Shown here: positions 61,465 through 64,000 of the stretch, one piece after another
Numbering within the stretch: position 1 is the first letter of the stretch
Layout of the letters: each line of letters begins with the position of its first letter
NCBI RefSeq assembly: GCF_021391495.1
Contig: NZ_CP090063.1
Span: 1,550,001 to 1,614,000 of the forward strand
Reading direction: 5' to 3'
Source: Amycolatopsis acidiphila
GTDB taxonomy: Bacteria > Actinomycetota > Actinomycetes > Mycobacteriales > Pseudonocardiaceae
DNA: 64,000 bases
Made by a program: the position numbers and the translations under genes
Notes under the pieces: model-generated
Database searches by the model: none
The model's input: only the letters and a program-made list of their open reading frames with translations
What the model was told of the DNA's origin: nothing

Positions 61465-62037
61465 GTGACCAGGATCGTCGCCGGGAGGGCGGGCGGAAGA
61501 CGGCTCAGGGTGCCGCCGCAGGGCACGCGGCCGACCTCCGAGCGGGTCCGGGAGTCCCTGTTCAACGCGCTGGAATCGGCCGGTGAGCTGGCCGGCGCGC
61601 GAGTGCTGGACCTCTACGCCGGCTCCGGGGCGCTGGGGTTGGAGGCGCTGTCCCGTGGCGCGGAGGAAGCGGTGTTCGTCGAGTCCGACCGCCGGGCGGT
61701 GCAGATCCTGCGGGGCAATGTGGCAGAACTCGCCCTGGGCGGCGTCGTGCGGGCAGGCCAGGTGGAAAGCGTGCTGGCCCAGGCCGCCGAAAAGCCGTTC
61801 GACCTGGTACTGGCCGATCCGCCGTACGCGGTGGACGCGGCGAAGCTCGGTGTGATCTTGGCCGCGCTGGGCGCCGGCGGCTGGGTCGCCGAGGACGGGC
61901 TGGTGATCGTCGAGCGTGCTCAGCGCGACGGCGAGCCGGACTGGCCGGCCGGTTTCGCCCCGTTGCGGGCGATGCGGCACGGCGACACGGCGCTGTACTG
62001 GGCGGAGTACGTCACTTCGGCGCGCAGTCCGCGGTGA
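61465..62037 (+). CDS. rsmD: 16S rRNA (guanine966-N2)-methyltransferase
   Basis: 190 residues. TRIVAGRAGGRRLRVPPQGTRPTSERVRESLFNALE, SAM motif ARVLDLYAGSGALGLEALSRGAEEAVFVESDRRAV and the catalytic motif LVLADPPYAV define RsmD, which modifies G966 (E. coli numbering) of 16S rRNA. GTG 61465 is chosen within a much longer frame, because upstream codons show no family similarity. It is followed 21 bp later by coaD, the usual partner in actinobacteria and firmicutes, and faces away from the HelD gene. Confidence 0.95.
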   Translation: MTRIVAGRAGGRRLRVPPQGTRPTSERVRESLFNALESAGELAGARVLDLYAGSGALGLEALSRGAEEAVFVESDRRAVQILRGNVAELALGGVVRAGQVESVLAQAAEKPFDLVLADPPYAVDAAKLGVILAALGAGGWVAEDGLVIVERAQRDGEPDWPAGFAPLRAMRHGDTALYWAEYVTSARSPR

Positions 62038-62058
62038 GCACAAGGTAACGTCCGCGCC

Positions 62059-62544
62059 ATGGCGCGTGCGGTCTGTCCCGGTTCCTATGATCCCGTCACC
62101 AACGGCCATCTGGACATCATCGAACGAGCGGCGAAGCTCTTCGACGAGGTCGTGGTGGCCGTCATGATCAACAAGAACAAGCAGGGCCTGTTCTCGATCG
62201 CCGAGCGGATGCAGCTGCTCACCGAGATCACCGACGGCCTGCCCAACGTCCGGATCGACTCGTGGCACGGGCTGCTCGTGGACTACTGCAGGCAGCACGA
62301 CATCGCGGCGATCGCCAAGGGCCTGCGCTCGGTCAGCGACTTCGACTACGAGCTGCAGATGGCGCAGATGAACCGCGAGCTCTCCGGCGTCGAGACGCTG
62401 CTGATGTCGAACAACCCGCGGTACGGCTTCGTGTCCAGCTCACTGGTCAAGGAGGTCGCCACCTACGGCGGGGACGTGAAGAACCTCGTGCCGGGCGTGG
62501 TGTTCGAGCGGCTGACGGCCAAGCTCGCCGAACGCAGCTCCTGA
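62059..62544 (+). CDS. coaD: Phosphopantetheine adenylyltransferase
   Basis: 161 residues. ARAVCPGSYDPVTNGHLDIIERAAKLFDEVVVAVMINKNKQGLF holds the T/HxGH-type nucleotidyl motif (NGHL); GLRSVSDFDYELQMAQMNRELSGVETLLMSNNPRYGFVSSSLVKEVATYGGDV follows, with SSSLVKE in place of the usual SSTxxRE. It makes dephospho-CoA from 4'-phosphopantetheine. A TAACGT box (62046-62051) lies 7 nt before the ATG and there is no ribosome site, so the gene may have its own leaderless promoter. Its stop codon lies inside the 44-bp tandem repeat. Confidence 0.98.
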   Translation: MARAVCPGSYDPVTNGHLDIIERAAKLFDEVVVAVMINKNKQGLFSIAERMQLLTEITDGLPNVRIDSWHGLLVDYCRQHDIAAIAKGLRSVSDFDYELQMAQMNRELSGVETLLMSNNPRYGFVSSSLVKEVATYGGDVKNLVPGVVFERLTAKLAERSS

Positions 62545-62650
62545 CAGGCCCGCCCGTCGCCCACTACCACCCGCAACGGTGTCGCTGACAGGCCCGCCCG
62601 TCGCCCACCACCACCCTCAACGGTGACGCTGCGCGTCGCTGACACGCCCG
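62541..62650 (+). repeat. 44-bp tandem repeat starting at the coaD stop
   Basis: Two consecutive 44-bp units (62541-62584 and 62585-62628) begin CTGACAGGCCCGCCCGTCGC and end AACGGTG(T/A)CG with only four differences; a partial third (CTGACACGCCCGG) follows at 62639. The TGA in the first unit is the coaD stop. No protein is encoded. Confidence 0.85.
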
Positions 62651-62732
62651 GGGGGCTGGCCTCCGTGGCCTTTTGCTCCGGACCCGGCAAACTGGAACGA
62701 GCCAGCGGGGAAGGGCCATCTAGGGAGTTGCC

Positions 62733-63452
62733 GTGTACCGGGTGTTCGAGGCTCTCGACGAGCTCGTCACGATCGTGGAAGAGGCACGCGGAGTGCCGAT
62801 GACGTCCAGCTGCGTGGTGCCGCGCGGGGACGTGCTCGAGCTTCTCGACGACGTCCGGGACGCCCTGCCGGCCGAGGTCGACGACGCCCAGGACGTGCTC
62901 GACAAGCGCGACGAGCTGATCGACAAGGCCCGCGCCGAGTCCGACGCGATGGTCAACGGCGCCCGCACCGAGGCCGAGAGCGCAGTCACCGAGGCGAACG
63001 ACGAGGCCCAGCGGATGCTCGAGGACGCGCGGGCGCGCGCCGAGCAGATCATGGCCGACGCGCACGCCGAGGCCGAGCGCATGGTCGCCGCGGGCCAGGC
63101 CGAGTACCAGAACCTCGTGGAGCGCTCGCGCGCCGAGTCCGAGCGCATGATCGAAGCGGGCCGGGCCGGCTACGAGCGGGCGATCGAGGACGGCAGGCAC
63201 GAGCAGTCGCGGCTGGTCTCGCAGACCGAGGTCGTACAGGCCGCGCACGCGGAGTCCGCCAGGATCGTCGACGAGGCGCACGCCGAGGCCGACCGCCAGC
63301 GCGCGGACTGCGACGCCTATGTGGACGGCAAGCTCGCGGAGTTCTCGGAGCTGCTGTCCACGACCCTGCGCACCGTCGACTCCGGCCGCAACCACCTGCG
63401 GACGCCGCCGGGCGTGGCCTCGCGCACCCCGCTGTACGACTTCCAGCCGTAG
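62733..63452 (+). CDS. sepIVA: DivIVA-like septation protein SepIVA
   Basis: 239 residues. The N-terminus YRVFEALDELVTIVEEARGVPMTSSCVVPRGDVLELLDDVRDALPAEVDDAQDVLDKRDELIDKARAESD matches the mycobacterial Rv2927c/SepIVA type, followed by long heptad-rich helices (AESAVTEANDEAQRMLEDARARAEQIMADAHAEAERMVAAGQAEY; RSRAESERMIEAGRAGYERAIEDG). It is a cytoplasmic coiled-coil factor needed for septum formation in mycobacteria. AGGGAG precedes the GTG by 6 nt. As in mycobacteria it precedes the DUF177 gene, 54 bp downstream. Confidence 0.95.
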   Translation: MYRVFEALDELVTIVEEARGVPMTSSCVVPRGDVLELLDDVRDALPAEVDDAQDVLDKRDELIDKARAESDAMVNGARTEAESAVTEANDEAQRMLEDARARAEQIMADAHAEAERMVAAGQAEYQNLVERSRAESERMIEAGRAGYERAIEDGRHEQSRLVSQTEVVQAAHAESARIVDEAHAEADRQRADCDAYVDGKLAEFSELLSTTLRTVDSGRNHLRTPPGVASRTPLYDFQP

Positions 63453-63506
63453 CGGCCGGTACGCTGGTGAGGTTGCCCACCTCATCGATGATCCGAGTGC
63501 ATCCAC

Positions 63507-64000
63507 ATGTCTGAGAAGAGTTCCCTCGACACCCGCAACCCCTGGGTGATCGACACCCGCGAGCTGGGGCGCCGCGCGGGCCTGAGCCGTGATGTGCGGC
63601 GCAAGGCCCCGGTGCGGAGCGCCCTCGGCTTCCCGGGCGTGATCGTCGTGCCCGAGGGGTCCGAAATCGAGCTCGACCTGCTGCTGGAGTCCGTCGTGGA
63701 GGGTGTGCTGGTCACCGGCACCGCCTCGGCGCGCACCACCGGCGAGTGCTCGCGCTGCCTCGACCCGATCGAGGGCGACGCCGAGATCGAGCTCACCGAG
63801 CTGTTCGCCTACCCCGACTCGACCACCGAGGCCACCACGGACGAGGACGAGGTGAGCCGCCTGGTCGACGACCGGATCGATCTCGAGCCCGCCGTCCGCG
63901 ACGCGCTCGTGCTCGCCCTGCCGCAGGTGCCACTGTGCGGTGAGGACTGCCCGGGGCTGTGCCCCGAATGCGGCGGAAAGTGGGCCGATCTCGAGCCCGG
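63507..64000 (+). CDS. DUF177 (YceD) family protein, 3' end outside window
   Basis: The frame runs from ATG 63507 off the right edge (164 codons visible), so it is partial. SSLDTRNPWVIDTRELGRRAGLSRDVRRKAPV, TGTASARTTGECSRCLDPIEGDAEIELTELFAYPD and LEPAVRDALVLALPQVPLCGEDCPGLCPECGGKW are typical. The Cys clusters (CSRC; CGEDCPGLCPEC) suggest zinc binding. The family is linked to 23S rRNA biogenesis and normally lies before rpmF (L32) and rnc, which should follow just outside. No ribosome site is obvious before the ATG. Confidence 0.93.
   Translation, partial: MSEKSSLDTRNPWVIDTRELGRRAGLSRDVRRKAPVRSALGFPGVIVVPEGSEIELDLLLESVVEGVLVTGTASARTTGECSRCLDPIEGDAEIELTELFAYPDSTTEATTDEDEVSRLVDDRIDLEPAVRDALVLALPQVPLCGEDCPGLCPECGGKWADLEP

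Overview
The window is about 64 kb of high-GC actinobacterial chromosome. Gene content, gene order and protein signatures point to the Pseudonocardiaceae, most likely Amycolatopsis or a close relative. From memory, the order from 28.9 kb onward (IclR-type leu regulator, leuC, leuD, hupB, mutT1, ppk, cofC, acyltransferase, gpsA, ddl, DUF3515, thiL, ung, rpmB, DAK2-domain protein, recG, pyc, rsmD, coaD, sepIVA, DUF177) follows the conserved Rv2989-to-Rv2965c and Rv2927c-Rv2926c core of mycobacteria, with local insertions. I saw no rRNA or tRNA gene, CRISPR array, phage or intact transposase.

Region 1 (1-31 kb left of the leu genes, roughly 1-28.9 kb) is accessory and rich in regulators. It opens with the C-terminal part of a DevS-type histidine kinase that has lost its phospho-acceptor His, a convergent DUF6292 gene, and a tightly coupled three-gene cassette (MEDS-STAS, MEDS-HATPase, MarR) that looks like an unusual partner-switching module. 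Next come an HxlR/MFS divergent pair, a DUF574 methyltransferase, a LuxR regulator divergent from an XRE-NB-ARC-TPR regulator, and a decay zone with two gene relics around a natural alpha/beta-hydrolase-methyltransferase fusion. Then RraA, a small membrane protein and two overlapping GAF-ANTAR genes follow. A secreted AA10 polysaccharide monooxygenase sits under a textbook DasR-type palindrome. A PadR-controlled operon encodes an MFS carrier plus two different decarboxylase-like enzymes of the kinds known from phthalate catabolism. A coiled-coil protein, a crotonase, an Rv1733c-like membrane protein, AlkB, an LLM/AKR/TetR unit, a berberine-bridge-type flavoenzyme and an LCP protein complete this part.

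Region 2 (28.9-64 kb) is the conserved core: leucine biosynthesis with its divergent regulator, HU chromatin protein, MutT1 and Ppk1, coenzyme F420 precursor synthesis (cofC), phospholipid precursor genes, cell-wall precursor synthesis (ddl), thiamine (thiL), DNA repair (ung, recG), ribosome (rpmB, rsmD), anaplerosis (pyc), CoA (coaD), HelD and cell division (sepIVA). Inserted in it are a cysteine dioxygenase with a possible Cys-rich leader peptide, a PPOX/MocR pair, a secreted GH27 alpha-galactosidase, a secreted subtilase that has lost its catalytic His (pseudoprotease), and a cyclopropane-fatty-acid-synthase-like enzyme.

Non-coding structure: many perfect hairpin terminators, several palindromic operators in divergent promoters, a dispersed GC-rich intergenic repeat family in four gaps, a 44-bp tandem repeat that begins at the coaD stop, and a 153-nt imperfect inverted repeat at 57.7 kb. 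Five genes carry a TAnnnT box 7-9 nt before the start codon and no convincing Shine-Dalgarno, consistent with leaderless transcripts.
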